NCBI GenBank assembly: GCA_003990705.1
Contig: AP018318.1
Coordinates: 1,801,501 to 1,865,500 of the forward strand
Direction: 5' to 3'
Origin: Nostoc sp. HK-01
GTDB taxonomy: Bacteria; Cyanobacteriota; Cyanobacteriia; Cyanobacteriales; Nostocaceae
DNA: 64,000 bases
Shown: positions 10,035-18,585 of the stretch, in pieces
Numbering within the stretch: position 1 is the stretch's first letter
How the letters are laid out: the number at the start of each line of letters is the position of its first letter
Translations under genes and position numbers: made by a program
The notes under the pieces: model-generated
Seen by the model: only the letters and a program-made list of their open reading frames with translations
Database searches by the model: none
Told to the model about the DNA's origin: nothing

Positions 10035-10814
10035 TTAACTGTTGGGGAAGAGACGGGCAATTTCTGAATCATCAAAAACACCAGTTGGTAATTCTTCCCC
10101 TAAAAAATCATTATTTTCTTCACCCTTTTGCAATCCGGTTTCATCACCCCAGACATCAGACAAAACATCGCTAAAAGCCGCTTCATCTGGTGTGTTTAAA
10201 TCACCAAGCATTTCTTCATCTAGCTTGGTTGTTGATGTGGGATCACTATCAAAAGAAACATCACCAAAATCATCAGTCTCTGGTGCGTTCGTGGAAGACG
10301 TTGCCAAAGGCATCGCTGCGGGAAACTCATGTTTGCCGTTCTGGCCATTGGATAAGGAAATATCACTTAATCCATTGTCGTTTTCCTGTGAATCACTGAC
10401 ATCTAAGGCAAAACCGTTAAGGTGAGAAATTGCTAAAGTTTCATCGTCAACATTGTCATCAGCATTATCATCTGCAACAACTACTGTTGACTCGTATTGG
10501 CTGGTTTCTGGTTCTACTGGAGGATTACTCAAGCGATTACCAAGGGCGATATCTGGGTCAAAATGCAACTCCAACACGTCAATTAAGGTGTCAGCGTCAG
10601 CATTCAGTTTGGAAAATGGCATCATTAACTGCGCTAGTTTTGGCTCTAGCGCGTTCACGACTCCCAGGATGAGGTAAGAAGGTGGTCGCTTCCCGCCATC
10701 AGGGGTGTACACTGACTCTACTTCCATGTGCAAGGTGATCCAGTCACGATTCGCCTGGAAGAATTGCAACCACTTTTGTCTGATCGAATCTGTAAAACTA
10801 TTAAAGAAAGCCAT
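10035..10814 (-). CDS. DUF5331 domain protein located between chlL and chlN
   Basis: Start chosen at ATG 10812-10814, because GAGGA lies about 8 bases upstream and this removes the overlap with chlL. The product has 259 residues. The first about 100 residues form a compact region (MAFFNSFTDSIRQKWLQFFQ...PPSYLILGVVNALEPKLAQL) that I recall as DUF5331. The rest is very acidic, rich in Asp, Ser and Asn, and probably disordered. A protein of this kind sits between chlL and chlN in filamentous cyanobacteria, so a role linked to the reductase or its regulation is plausible but unproven. Confidence 0.75.
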   Translation of the reverse strand: MAFFNSFTDSIRQKWLQFFQANRDWITLHMEVESVYTPDGGKRPPSYLILGVVNALEPKLAQLMMPFSKLNADADTLIDVLELHFDPDIALGNRLSNPPVEPETSQYESTVVVADDNADDNVDDETLAISHLNGFALDVSDSQENDNGLSDISLSNGQNGKHEFPAAMPLATSSTNAPETDDFGDVSFDSDPTSTTKLDEEMLGDLNTPDEAAFSDVLSDVWGDETGLQKGEENNDFLGEELPTGVFDDSEIARLFPNS

Positions 10815-10845
10815 ATTCCGTTCCTCATCCTGAGAACTTGGTGAT

Positions 10846-11712
10846 TTATACAATCATCAAGTCTAATTCCTCTTCTGGATTAGGAACCTGTGGTTTACGC
10901 GGATTTAGATAAAAATCAGATAACAAAGAGAACAATTCCCGATCTGGTGTGTCGTTTGGGACTACTCCCTCTGGCCGAGCTAAAATTTGGTCGGCAATGT
11001 TGAGGTAATACTCGCAAACGTAGTTCAGGGAAGGATCTGACTCTGCCATTTCAAATAATGTTTTGCCTTTAACGCGAGATACGCGAATATCTTCAATTAA
11101 TGGTAAAACCTCTAGAACTGGCATGGGGACTGCTTCTATGTATTTCTCGATCAGGTCGCGCTTGGAAGTCCGATTGCCAATTAACCCTGCTAAACGCAGT
11201 GGGTGAGTCCGAGCTTTTTCTCTGACGGAAGCAGCAATCCGATTCGCAGCAAATAAAGCATCAAAACCATTATCAGTAACGATCATGCAGTAATCTGCAT
11301 AGTTCAAAGGAGCCGCAAAGCCGCCGCAAACTACGTCACCCAGTACATCAAATAAAATTACGTCGTACTCATCAAAGGCGTTGAGTTCTTTCAGTAATTT
11401 TACGGTTTCGCCAACTACGTATCCACCACACCCAGCACCCGCAGGTGGGCCGCCAGCTTCTACGCAATCAACACCGCCATAGCCTTTGTAAATGACATCT
11501 TCTGGCCAAACATCTTCGTAGTGATAGTCTTTTGACTGAAGAGTATCAATAATTGTAGGAATCAAAAACCCTGTTAAGGTAAAAGTGCTGTCATGTTTGG
11601 GGTCGCAACCAATTTGCAGTACTTTTTTGCCCCGTTTGGCTAAAGCGACAGATATATTACAGCTAGTTGTTGACTTGCCAATACCGCCTTTTCCGTAGAC
11701 TGCTAGTTTCAC
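10846..11712 (-). CDS. chlL: Light-independent protochlorophyllide reductase iron-sulfur ATP-binding protein
   Basis: ChlL is the NifH-like ATPase that passes electrons to ChlN/ChlB. I place the start at GTG 11710-11712: AAGAGG lies 9 bases upstream, and the resulting 288-residue protein starts [15 protein letters not shown], the normal ChlL N terminus; the longer frame to 11742 adds an unconserved 10 residues. The P-loop is at residues 7-14 and the cluster-ligating cysteines are C95 (GAGCGGY) and C129 (DVVCGGF). It is the first gene of the operon, with DUF5331 following after 31 bases. Confidence 0.95.
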   Translation of the reverse strand: MKLAVYGKGGIGKSTTSCNISVALAKRGKKVLQIGCDPKHDSTFTLTGFLIPTIIDTLQSKDYHYEDVWPEDVIYKGYGGVDCVEAGGPPAGAGCGGYVVGETVKLLKELNAFDEYDVILFDVLGDVVCGGFAAPLNYADYCMIVTDNGFDALFAANRIAASVREKARTHPLRLAGLIGNRTSKRDLIEKYIEAVPMPVLEVLPLIEDIRVSRVKGKTLFEMAESDPSLNYVCEYYLNIADQILARPEGVVPNDTPDRELFSLLSDFYLNPRKPQVPNPEEELDLMIV

Positions 11713-12288
11713 TGTTGTTTGCCTCTTATAGTTTTTTATCAAACTTTTGGCTCAAACATTGGCCTTCACCTAGCCGCCGATGGCAATGTGTGAGGTAGTT
11801 GAGTGTCATTATTGTCGAAATTACATAGAAAATAAAGGGGGCTAAAATATAAAAAACCTAGCTATCAAGCTTATAAGGTTACAGTTAATCATTTTATAAA
11901 TAAAATTAGTTATTAAAACCTTTATTTATTCTAAAAATATTTTTTATAAAAATTTATGTTTTAATTTATATAAAAATAGTTGCAATAAACAAAAATATGG
12001 AAACTCTCTTTCTATATGGTTTCTATAGAATCTGTTGATGATGATGCCTAATGGCGATGGGTATAGGGTTGGCAGTCAAGAGATAAATGCCTAATCTGAT
12101 ACTAAAACTGGCAATGAAAGTTTTTTAGAGACGAAATTAGCCTTACTTTGCTACTGAATGGACTATCTGAGTACTGATTTTTCAGGCTGAATAATTCATT
12201 TGTGAAAAATTATAAAATTAATGCTTTTAACTAAAATTTCTGTGTTTTGAGTATTTATGCTCAATTAGCTATGTGTCGGTTCTAGTCT
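11713..12288. other. Upstream region of chlL, AT-rich
   Basis: About 575 bases between chlL and the TIGR02450 gene, both on the minus strand. Base composition is strongly AT with several A/T runs at 11880-12000. It should contain the chlL promoter and the 3' end of the upstream unit. No hairpin terminator or known operator could be identified with confidence. Confidence 0.45.
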
Positions 12289-12576
12289 TTAGTCTTTAAG
12301 CTCAACTAAAGGTGTCTCACTAAAATTAGAATTGTGATAAATTGCTTCCATTTCTTGTAATGATTGCCAGCCAGCCAGCCACTGAGAACAGTCTTGTAAG
12401 AGTTTGGCGTTAATCCAGAAGCGAACATTGGGGTCACAGGAAGCAACCATTTCGGCATAAACCCACTTACCTTGATTTTTGCGGTTAACGACTTGAAAGT
12501 GTCGCCAACCGTCTACTTTTTGCTGTGCTGTCCATTTAGAACCTACTAGGTAAGGAAATTTTTGCTTTTTGGTCAT
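12289..12576 (-). CDS. TIGR02450 family Trp-rich protein
   Basis: A 95-residue protein beginning MTKKQKFPYLVGSKWTAQQK and containing VDGWRHFQVV, KWVYAEMVASCD and WLAGWQS. This Trp-rich pattern is that of the short TIGR02450 family found in cyanobacteria and marine bacteria. No function is known. It has no signal peptide or membrane segment. Confidence 0.75.
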   Translation of the reverse strand: MTKKQKFPYLVGSKWTAQQKVDGWRHFQVVNRKNQGKWVYAEMVASCDPNVRFWINAKLLQDCSQWLAGWQSLQEMEAIYHNSNFSETPLVELKD

Positions 12577-12954
12577 TGTTAATGGTTAATAGTCCATAGT
12601 TAAAATTATGCTTTATTTACTTGGCTTACTGATAATGTGAAGTGAATGTCAGTAAGAGATGGTGAAAGTTTAAACGCAAAGTAGCGCAAAGGTAAACGCA
12701 GAGAAGCGCAAAGTTTGTGTGGTTCTAATTGAGTGTTAAGTAGTCAAAGTCCGATCGCTCTTGGCGGAAAATTATAGATGCGATCGCTCGTTTTGATAAA
12801 GAATGCCAAGAATTAATCACAGGTATAATATGCGATCGCCTTTAGCCATCATCTCAATGAGCTATCGCTACAAAGCAATGGTATAGAATTTTGCCCTGAT
12901 CCGCTAAAATCATCTTCAACAGTCTTCTTTCCTTTTACCCTTTGGCTTGGAATT
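12577..12954. other. Intergenic region with direct repeat and HIP1 sites
   Basis: Spacer between two divergent genes. It contains a short imperfect direct repeat at about 12672-12711 (AAACGCAAAGTAGCGCAAAG followed by AAACGCAGAGAAGCGCAAAG) and several HIP1-type GCGATCGC sites between 12755 and 12842. No gene was found. Confidence 0.55.
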
Positions 12955-15900
12955 ATGACGCAGGATGAGTTGTTGGCACTGATAGAGCAAGCGGCGGCTG
13001 AGGGTTGGCGAGAGTTAGACTTGTCGGGGCAAGATTTAGCTGAGTTACCTGTGGAAATTGGTAAGTTGCAGCAGCTTGAGTCTTTGATTTTGGGAAAGGG
13101 GGTTGAAGGTTATGAATTCGTAGGATATCGCTATTTCCAAAAGGTTTCAGGCAACAATTTAAAAACGCTTCCTCTCGAACTATTGAGTTTGCGTAATTTG
13201 CGTAAGTTGGATATTAGCGGCAATCCTTTAGAGAGCATTCCCGATGTGGTCACGCAAATATTACATTTAGAGCAACTTATCTTAATTAAAGTAGAGTTAA
13301 CTGAAATACCTGATGCGATTGCTAATTTAACCAATCTGACAAAGCTTGACCTCAATAACAACCAAATAACCGAGATTCCAGAGGCGATCGCTAATTTAAC
13401 CAATTTGACTACGCTTGACCTCAGTGACAACCAAATTACAGAGATTCCAAAGGCGATCGCTAATTTAACCAATTTGACTATGCTTGTCCTCTATAACAAC
13501 CAAATAACCGAGATTCCAGAGGCGATCGCTAATTTAACTAATCTGATGGGGCTTTACCTCCGTATTAATAAAATTACTCAGATTCCAGAGGCGATTGCTA
13601 ATTTAACCAATTTGAATGCATTTGACCTCAGTAACAACCAAATTAACCAGATTCCAGAGGCAATCGCTAATTTAACTAATCTGACTACGCTTCACCTCTA
13701 TAAAAACCAAATAACCCAGATACCAGAGGCGATCGCTAATTTAACCAATCTAACTACTTTTACCCTCCTTTCCAATCAAATTACTCAGATTCCGGAAGCG
13801 ATCGCTAATTTAATCAATCTGACGGAGCTTAACCTCAATAACAACCAAATAACTGAGATTCCAGAGGCGATCGCTAATTTAACCAATTTGACTACGCTTG
13901 ACCTCAGTGACAACCAAATAACCGAGATTCCAGAGGCGATTGCTAATTTAACCAATTTGACTACGCTTGACCTCAGTGACAACCAAATAACCGAGATTCC
14001 AGAGGCGATCAAAAGTTTGCCGAAATTGGAAAAACTAGATTTACGGAGAAATCCGCTTCCTATTTCACCAGAGATTTTAGGATCTTCTGATGAGGTTGGT
14101 TCAGTTGAAGACATTTTCAATTACTTGCGATTACTCCGTAGCGGTGAAGTGCGTCCACTCAACGAAGCCAAACTCTTGCTCATCGGACAAGGCAGCGTCG
14201 GCAAAACATCCCTTATCGAGCGACTAATCCGTAATCAATATGATAAAAATCAACCCCAAACCGACGGACTGAATGTCCAAACTTGGAACGTACATATTAA
14301 CAGCAAAGACATCCGTCTGAATGTTTGGGACTTTGGCGGACAGGAAATTTATCACGCCACCCATCAGTTTTTTCTGACTAAGCGCAGCCTTTATCTCTTA
14401 GTTTGTAATTGTCGCACTAGCGAAGAAGAAAACCGCATTGAATATTGGCTGAAACTAATCGAAAGCTTCGGTGGACAGTCCCCCGTAATTATTGTTGGCA
14501 ACAAAAAAGACGAACAACCCCTCGACATCAACCGCAAAGCATTACGCGAAAAATATCCCAATATCCAAGCCATTATCGAAACTTCTTGCCAAGACAATAT
14601 CGGCATTGATGAACTTCGCACCGCTATTTTTCAGCAAATTGCCAACCTCAAAGAAGTCTACGACCTTTTACCCCTCTCATGGTTTGAGGTGAAACAACAA
14701 CTCGAATCAATGTCCCAAGACTTCATCAGCTACAACAACTATATTGGCATCTGCTACGAAAACAAAATTCCTGAAGAACAAAACCAAGAACAACTCATCG
14801 ACTTGCTGCATCGACTCGGCTTAGTTCTCAACTTCCGCGAGCATCCCATCCTCAAAGATACCAACGTCCTCAAACCCAACTGGGTGACAGAAGGTATTTA
14901 CGCACTTCTCAGCGATGAAATTCTCAAAACTCAAACCAAAGGCATTTTCACCCCCGCAGACCTCAGCCGCATTCTCAATCCAGAACGTTACCCCATCCAG
15001 CGCCACCATTATCTGATTGGGCTGATGAAAGAATTTGAGCTTTGCTTTGCCCTAGAATGTCACTCGCCACAATTTTTGATTGCTGGACTTCTACCCAAAG
15101 ACCAACCAGAAAAAACAGAATTAGAAGGGGAAACCCTGGAATTTCAATACCATTACAAAGTTCTCCCGGAAAGCATTATCTCTCGTTTTATCGTCAACAC
15201 CCACGAAAAAATCTATAACCACATCTATTGGCGCAGTGGCGTAATGCTGCAATATCAAGAAAATAACGAAATTTATAACATTGCGCGGATAAAAGCCGAC
15301 CCCGAAGACAAAAAAATCTTCATCGCCATTAGCAGACGTAACGAAACCCGCCGCTTATTTCTCGGTATCCTCCGCGATGTGTTTAACAAAATCCACAAAA
15401 GTCTCCCCAACCTCGAAATAACTGAATGGGTTCCCGTCCCCGGCTATTCAAATCATCCGCCCCTCGACTATCAAGAACTCTTGGGACTTGAGGCAATGGG
15501 TGAAAGTACAATCACTATTGGCAAATTAAAATTAAAACTCAATTTACGTCAACTTTTAGACGGCTATGAATCATTAGAATCGCGCCAGAAATTACAAAGA
15601 GATGAGTTAGAGCGCGATCTGGTTAGAATCAATATTTACAATAACAATAATAACCAACAAGGAGATTTTAAACCCATGACAGAAAATACAAACAACTTTC
15701 AAGGCGCACAAGTAGGCATCGTCAATATTGACAACGAAGTTAAAGAAAACGCCCGTCAGCAAGTCGGTGACTTAACTCAAACCAGTGGCGCAAACATCAC
15801 CGAAATTCTGCAACTAATCAGCAACCTACGCCAAACCGCCGCCCAATTTCCGCCAGAAATCCACGACGATATTATTGTTGATATTGATGATGTAGAAGCA

Positions 15901-16080
15901 GAAATTCATAAGCCAGAACCAGAACGCAATAAAACCAAACTCAAAAAGCGTCTCATTGCTTTACTCACTGCTGCTGGTTTAATTGCTGCTCCCATTGCAG
16001 GTATGACAGATTTTACAAACAATGTTCTGGAAATAGGCAACAAATTAGGGATAGAACTACAACTTCCCGCCGGAAAATAG
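12955..16080 (+). CDS. LRR-Roc-COR (ROCO) GTPase with a fused C-terminal module
   Basis: A 1041-residue protein of the ROCO family. Residues about 1-370 are leucine-rich repeats, including ten consecutive 23-residue units built on IPEAIANLTNLTTLDLSDNQ. The Roc GTPase follows, with P-loop GQGSVGKTS at about 410, WDFGGQE at about 459 and NKKD at about 516, so all nucleotide motifs look intact. COR spans roughly 570-870. The last 134 residues (from M908) are a separate module: N/Q-rich start, a predicted helix, and a hydrophobic LIALLTAAGLIAAPIAG segment. That module has its own ribosome site and ATG at 15676. Function is unknown; ROCO proteins are dimeric molecular switches, and a signalling or defence role is inference. 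Confidence 0.88.
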   Translation: MTQDELLALIEQAAAEGWRELDLSGQDLAELPVEIGKLQQLESLILGKGVEGYEFVGYRYFQKVSGNNLKTLPLELLSLRNLRKLDISGNPLESIPDVVTQILHLEQLILIKVELTEIPDAIANLTNLTKLDLNNNQITEIPEAIANLTNLTTLDLSDNQITEIPKAIANLTNLTMLVLYNNQITEIPEAIANLTNLMGLYLRINKITQIPEAIANLTNLNAFDLSNNQINQIPEAIANLTNLTTLHLYKNQITQIPEAIANLTNLTTFTLLSNQITQIPEAIANLINLTELNLNNNQITEIPEAIANLTNLTTLDLSDNQITEIPEAIANLTNLTTLDLSDNQITEIPEAIKSLPKLEKLDLRRNPLPISPEILGSSDEVGSVEDIFNYLRLLRSGEVRPLNEAKLLLIGQGSVGKTSLIERLIRNQYDKNQPQTDGLNVQTWNVHINSKDIRLNVWDFGGQEIYHATHQFFLTKRSLYLLVCNCRTSEEENRIEYWLKLIESFGGQSPVIIVGNKKDEQPLDINRKALREKYPNIQAIIETSCQDNIGIDELRTAIFQQIANLKEVYDLLPLSWFEVKQQLESMSQDFISYNNYIGICYENKIPEEQNQEQLIDLLHRLGLVLNFREHPILKDTNVLKPNWVTEGIYALLSDEILKTQTKGIFTPADLSRILNPERYPIQRHHYLIGLMKEFELCFALECHSPQFLIAGLLPKDQPEKTELEGETLEFQYHYKVLPESIISRFIVNTHEKIYNHIYWRSGVMLQYQENNEIYNIARIKADPEDKKIFIAISRRNETRRLFLGILRDVFNKIHKSLPNLEITEWVPVPGYSNHPPLDYQELLGLEAMGESTITIGKLKLKLNLRQLLDGYESLESRQKLQRDELERDLVRINIYNNNNNQQGDFKPMTENTNNFQGAQVGIVNIDNEVKENARQQVGDLTQTSGANITEILQLISNLRQTAAQFPPEIHDDIIVDIDDVEAEIHKPEPERNKTKLKKRLIALLTAAGLIAAPIAGMTDFTNNVLEIGNKLGIELQLPAGK
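13311..14000 (+). repeat. 69-bp tandem repeats encoding LRR units
   Basis: Ten in-frame units of 69 bases (23 codons) run from about 13311 to 14000. Each encodes AIANL, most often as GCGATCGCTAAT, so a HIP1 octamer is built into most units; some carry one-base variants (GCGATTGC, GCAATCGC). The last two units are almost identical in DNA, which points to recent expansion. Confidence 0.85.
15661..15678 (+). promoter_or_regulatory. Internal Shine-Dalgarno and ATG inside the ROCO gene
   Basis: AAGGAG (about 15659-15664) lies 11 bases before an in-frame ATG at 15676-15678. Translation from here would give the 134-residue C-terminal module alone. The residues encoded just before it (NNNNNQQGDFKP) look like translated untranslated-region sequence, suggesting that two adjacent genes became fused. 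Confidence 0.5.
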
Positions 16081-16200
16081 ACTTTTCTAACTTCAACGGT
16101 AACAGAAAGCAGTTATGCTGGAGGAAAAGTCTTACTATTCCTGACATTCAAGCTTCAAGTTGTCTTAACATATCTGACTACTGCCATAAATATGAAATTT

Positions 16201-16452
16201 AGGTACTGCAATACGATATTTGAGTACTGTAATCTGATATTTGGGTACTGTAATACGATATTTGGGTACTGCAATACGAGATTTGGGTACTGCAATACGA
16301 GATTTGGGTACTGCAATACGAGATTTGGGTACTGCAATACGAGATTTAGGTACTGTAATACGAGATTTAGGTACTGTAATACGAGATTTAGGTACTGTAA
16401 TACGAGATTTAGGTACTGTAATACGATATTTGGGTACTCCAATACGATTCTA
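16201..16452. repeat. 21-bp tandem array, 12 units
   Basis: Twelve head-to-tail units of 21 bases with consensus RGGTACTGYAATACGAKATTT. Units 4-7 (16264-16347) are identical, units 8-10 (16348-16410) are identical to each other, and the outer units are more diverged, the usual picture of array growth from the middle. Each unit contains GTACTGCAATAC or GTACTGTAATAC, a 12-mer that is nearly palindromic in the CA form. Because 21 is a multiple of 3, several frames stay open (heptapeptides such as GTAIRDL), but none looks like a gene. It lies between the ROCO gene and the insertion sequence. Confidence 0.9.
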
Positions 16453-16476
16453 TCCAAGTACTCAAAGCCAAACTTA

Positions 16477-16485
16477 CCCTTAAAC
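16477..16485. repeat. Target-site duplication, left copy
   Basis: CCCTTAAAC directly abuts the left inverted repeat of the insertion sequence and recurs at 18129-18137. Confidence 0.85.
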
Positions 16486-16523
16486 TAGGGTGTTGATTTT
16501 GTTGGAGAAACCCTCAAAATTTA

Positions 16524-17768
16524 TCATGCAATTTCTGTGTCGCCAGTTGAGACAGAAAACAAAATTCTTCTTTTCGAGAGCATGGATTGACCAAAAACTT
16601 GAGCCGCCCAGTCTTCAACATCTAAAAAACGGACTGTTTCTAATGCTTCTTTCACAAGAGTAGTTGTTAAATTCATAGTTGATAAACAAATACTCAAAAA
16701 CATTTGACCTATTTGTTTAAAAGGAGAACGAGAAGAAAATTGCTTGTATTTTCCAAATAGCGATTCCAAGACATCCGTTGTAGCTAATAATGTTTGTCCT
16801 GGTTGAATAAAAGAAAGTTCCTGTGTTAAATAGCTCAGAATTTTTTGTGCAAACTCTTCTGAATAATTCACAAGCGTTGTTAAGTGTTGTTGTATTATGC
16901 TGAAAGTTTCTTGATTTAGCCCACACAATTTAATTTGAGTTTCTACAAAGCGTGTTATTTGAACCATTTGCTTCCAATTTATTAGTGAGTCTTGGTAAGC
17001 AGCCAACCATGTAAATTTCTCTTTCAATTTACTATATAAAATATCTGGTTCTGTATTTGGTACTAAATCTCTTAAAATATCTAATGGTGAATTTAGCAGA
17101 TATAAAGCCCAATTTACGAGTTTTTCTAAGTTAAAGTAACGGCATTGTGAGCGTTGAGAGGGCGGAGATAAGAAAGATAGTTCAGTTTGTTGCAGTTGTT
17201 TTCGACATTGACTACATTGCTGTATAAAAGACTGGTATTTATCCGACCTATGTAATTCATGCTTGAGTAATAAAGCCATTGCATGAGTTACATCATAGGT
17301 ATAAATTACATCAGGATGATTTTGTTGATATAGTTTAATTCCTTTTTGAATATCACTTCCGTGGTCAGCAATTATTTGTCGAGGACAACCACATTTGAGG
17401 CTAACTTCCGTCAATTTCTCTTGGATGAGTTCACCTCTGGTTGAATGCATAATTTCTAATGCCAGAATTTGAACATCCTGATGCTGTAATCCTCTTCTTA
17501 GCGGCAAGATTTCTTCTTCTAGCTTTTGTTGTGAAACTCCTAAAATTACCAGTCCTTTTTCAGTTCCTAATTCTACAGTTAAATCAACAATAAAAATCCA
17601 GTCATCTCTTATTTCTTTCTTTCTGGTTAGTTCAAAAAAACCAATTCTCCCTAACCATTTCCTAATACTACTAAAGCTGGGAGTCTCCTGTGTAAACAAT
17701 TCTTTGTACAAATCAAAGGTCTTCTCGACTCCTCTATAACTATTGCCACACTCTATAACCTGTTGCAC
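16524..17768 (-). CDS. Transposase, main catalytic part (second frame)
   Basis: This 414-residue frame begins at a GTG, but it is open further upstream to the A9 run at 17838-17846, so it is most likely the downstream part of a single about 510-residue transposase. Likely DDE residues are D in FIVDLTVELG, D in IIADHGSDIQKG and E in TTDVLESLFGKYK, with a long insertion between the second D and the E. A helix-turn-helix-like segment precedes the catalytic core. The family is not certain. Confidence 0.8.
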   Translation of the reverse strand: MQQVIECGNSYRGVEKTFDLYKELFTQETPSFSSIRKWLGRIGFFELTRKKEIRDDWIFIVDLTVELGTEKGLVILGVSQQKLEEEILPLRRGLQHQDVQILALEIMHSTRGELIQEKLTEVSLKCGCPRQIIADHGSDIQKGIKLYQQNHPDVIYTYDVTHAMALLLKHELHRSDKYQSFIQQCSQCRKQLQQTELSFLSPPSQRSQCRYFNLEKLVNWALYLLNSPLDILRDLVPNTEPDILYSKLKEKFTWLAAYQDSLINWKQMVQITRFVETQIKLCGLNQETFSIIQQHLTTLVNYSEEFAQKILSYLTQELSFIQPGQTLLATTDVLESLFGKYKQFSSRSPFKQIGQMFLSICLSTMNLTTTLVKEALETVRFLDVEDWAAQVFGQSMLSKRRILFSVSTGDTEIA

Positions 17769-17829
17769 TGAAATCTGAATAGTTTCGACTGAATAATGAT
17801 GCCCCTTGGCGACTAATTCTTCTTTTGAG

Positions 17830-18057
17830 TCAATCTCTTTTTTTTTCCTGGACTGTTTCTATGTTTGCTTTTTGTAGTTTTTCTTCAGCAATTTTGGCTC
17901 GATTCTTCCAATAATCTCTTGATGCGGATAAATCTCTCACTTTTATTTCTAATGCTCTCAGTTTTTTTTGCTTTTCCAAGGCTCTCTGTTTCCAATTGTC
18001 TCGACCCTTGTGAAATAGCCTTGCCAACCGACTACTTGGGCTTTTAAACTCTTGCAT
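17830..18057 (-). CDS. Transposase N-terminal frame, joined by slippage at A9
   Basis: A 75-residue frame starting MQEFKSPSSRLARLF, rich in Lys, Arg and Glu and predicted to be coiled-coil. It ends just after a run of nine A (17838-17846 on the coding strand). Removing one A joins it to the second frame without a stop (QEKKEIDSKEELVAKGHHYS...VQQVIECGN), giving one continuous protein. This can be programmed transcriptional slippage or ribosomal frameshifting, or an inactivating mutation. Confidence 0.7.
   Translation of the reverse strand: MQEFKSPSSRLARLFHKGRDNWKQRALEKQKKLRALEIKVRDLSASRDYWKNRAKIAEEKLQKANIETVQEKKRD
17838..17846 (-). promoter_or_regulatory. A9 slippery run in the transposase
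   Basis: Nine consecutive A on the coding strand (T9 on plus) exactly where the two transposase frames must be joined. Runs of this length are known sites of RNA polymerase slippage in insertion-sequence transposases. Confidence 0.6.
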
Positions 18058-18128
18058 TGACTTTGAGTTCGTTACATAGTTCTTGCATGAGAAGCTACCA
18101 TCATCAAGCTCTCAAAGTCAACACCCTA

Positions 18129-18137
18129 CCCTTAAAC
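18129..18137. repeat. Target-site duplication, right copy
   Basis: CCCTTAAAC immediately after the right inverted repeat, identical to 16477-16485. Confidence 0.85.
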
Positions 18138-18335
18138 CAACTTGTGCTAATTCAGTAACCTTTTTACAAGGGTTTGGTGAGGGTGTACTTCGACTGCGCG
18201 CAGTAACCAGAGTATAAAGCAATATGGTTTAGTTAAAGTTTTGATGCCCCCAAGCCCTCTTAAAAAGCAGGGTGCTTTCATACGAAAAAATAAAAATCTA
18301 TAAGTTTTGATTTTTTGTTGTGTAACCGAGATTTT

Positions 18336-18373
18336 GACCCCTCTCCAAACCTCTCCCCCACGGTGGGAGAGGC
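18336..18373. repeat. Palindromic intergenic repeat with CCTCTCCC arms
   Basis: CCTCTCCC (18350-18357) and GGGAGAGG (18365-18372) form a stem around CCACGGT. The surrounding text (GACCCCTCTCCAAACC) is, from memory, a very common dispersed repeat in filamentous cyanobacteria. Confidence 0.65.
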
Positions 18374-18552
18374 TTTGAAAGCTGTAGGTTTTTAAAACCT
18401 TTACACTCATTCTTCACAGACAACCTTTGTGCGTAAGTCCTGAAAGTATTCAAGGTGCGATCGCAAATTAACAAAGACAAGATAACACCACTTAATTCCG
18501 ATGTATGGGAATAAACACCACTTCAGAATTTTCTATCGCCGCAGCTGACGCG

Positions 18553-18585
18553 GGAAAATACCCGCCATCAAGGGCGGGTATTTCC
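18553..18585. repeat. Stem-loop with AAATACCCGCC arms
   Basis: AAATACCCGCC (18556-18566) pairs perfectly with GGCGGGTATTT (18573-18583), loop ATCAAG; GGA/TCC extend the stem across one bulged A. No T-run follows, so this is a repeat hairpin rather than a clear terminator. Confidence 0.6.

Larger units (their letters stand above)
16486..18128 (-). mobile_element. Complete insertion sequence, 1643 bp, family not assigned
   Basis: The ends are inverted repeats: left TAGGGTGTTGATTTTG and right, read inward, TAGGGTGTTGACTTTG, 15 of 16 matching. They are flanked by a perfect 9-bp direct repeat CCCTTAAAC. The element contains one transposase locus on the minus strand, split in two frames at an A9 run. 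Intact target duplication and similar ends suggest recent insertion. The 9-bp duplication and ends beginning GGG recall the ISKra4 group, but I cannot assign the family. Confidence 0.88.

Noticed and set aside
13131-14120. Minus-strand open frames across the LRR repeats
   Set aside because: They are shadows produced by the 69-bp in-frame repeat, with repetitive LAIASGISV text and no ribosome site.
16201-16452. CRISPR array
   Set aside because: The units are directly adjacent with no unique spacers.
16201-16452. NtcA binding sites (GTA-N8-TAC) in the array
   Set aside because: The GTA and TAC in each unit are separated by 6 bases, not 8.
16155-16488. Three overlapping open frames (YCNTRFG, GTAIRDL and VLQYPNL repeats) in the 21-bp array
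   Set aside because: A 21-base unit keeps several frames open by arithmetic. None has a good ribosome site or non-repetitive conserved domain.
18147-18480. Two minus-strand frames after the insertion sequence
   Set aside because: They are made of the CCTCTCCC palindromic repeat and flanks.
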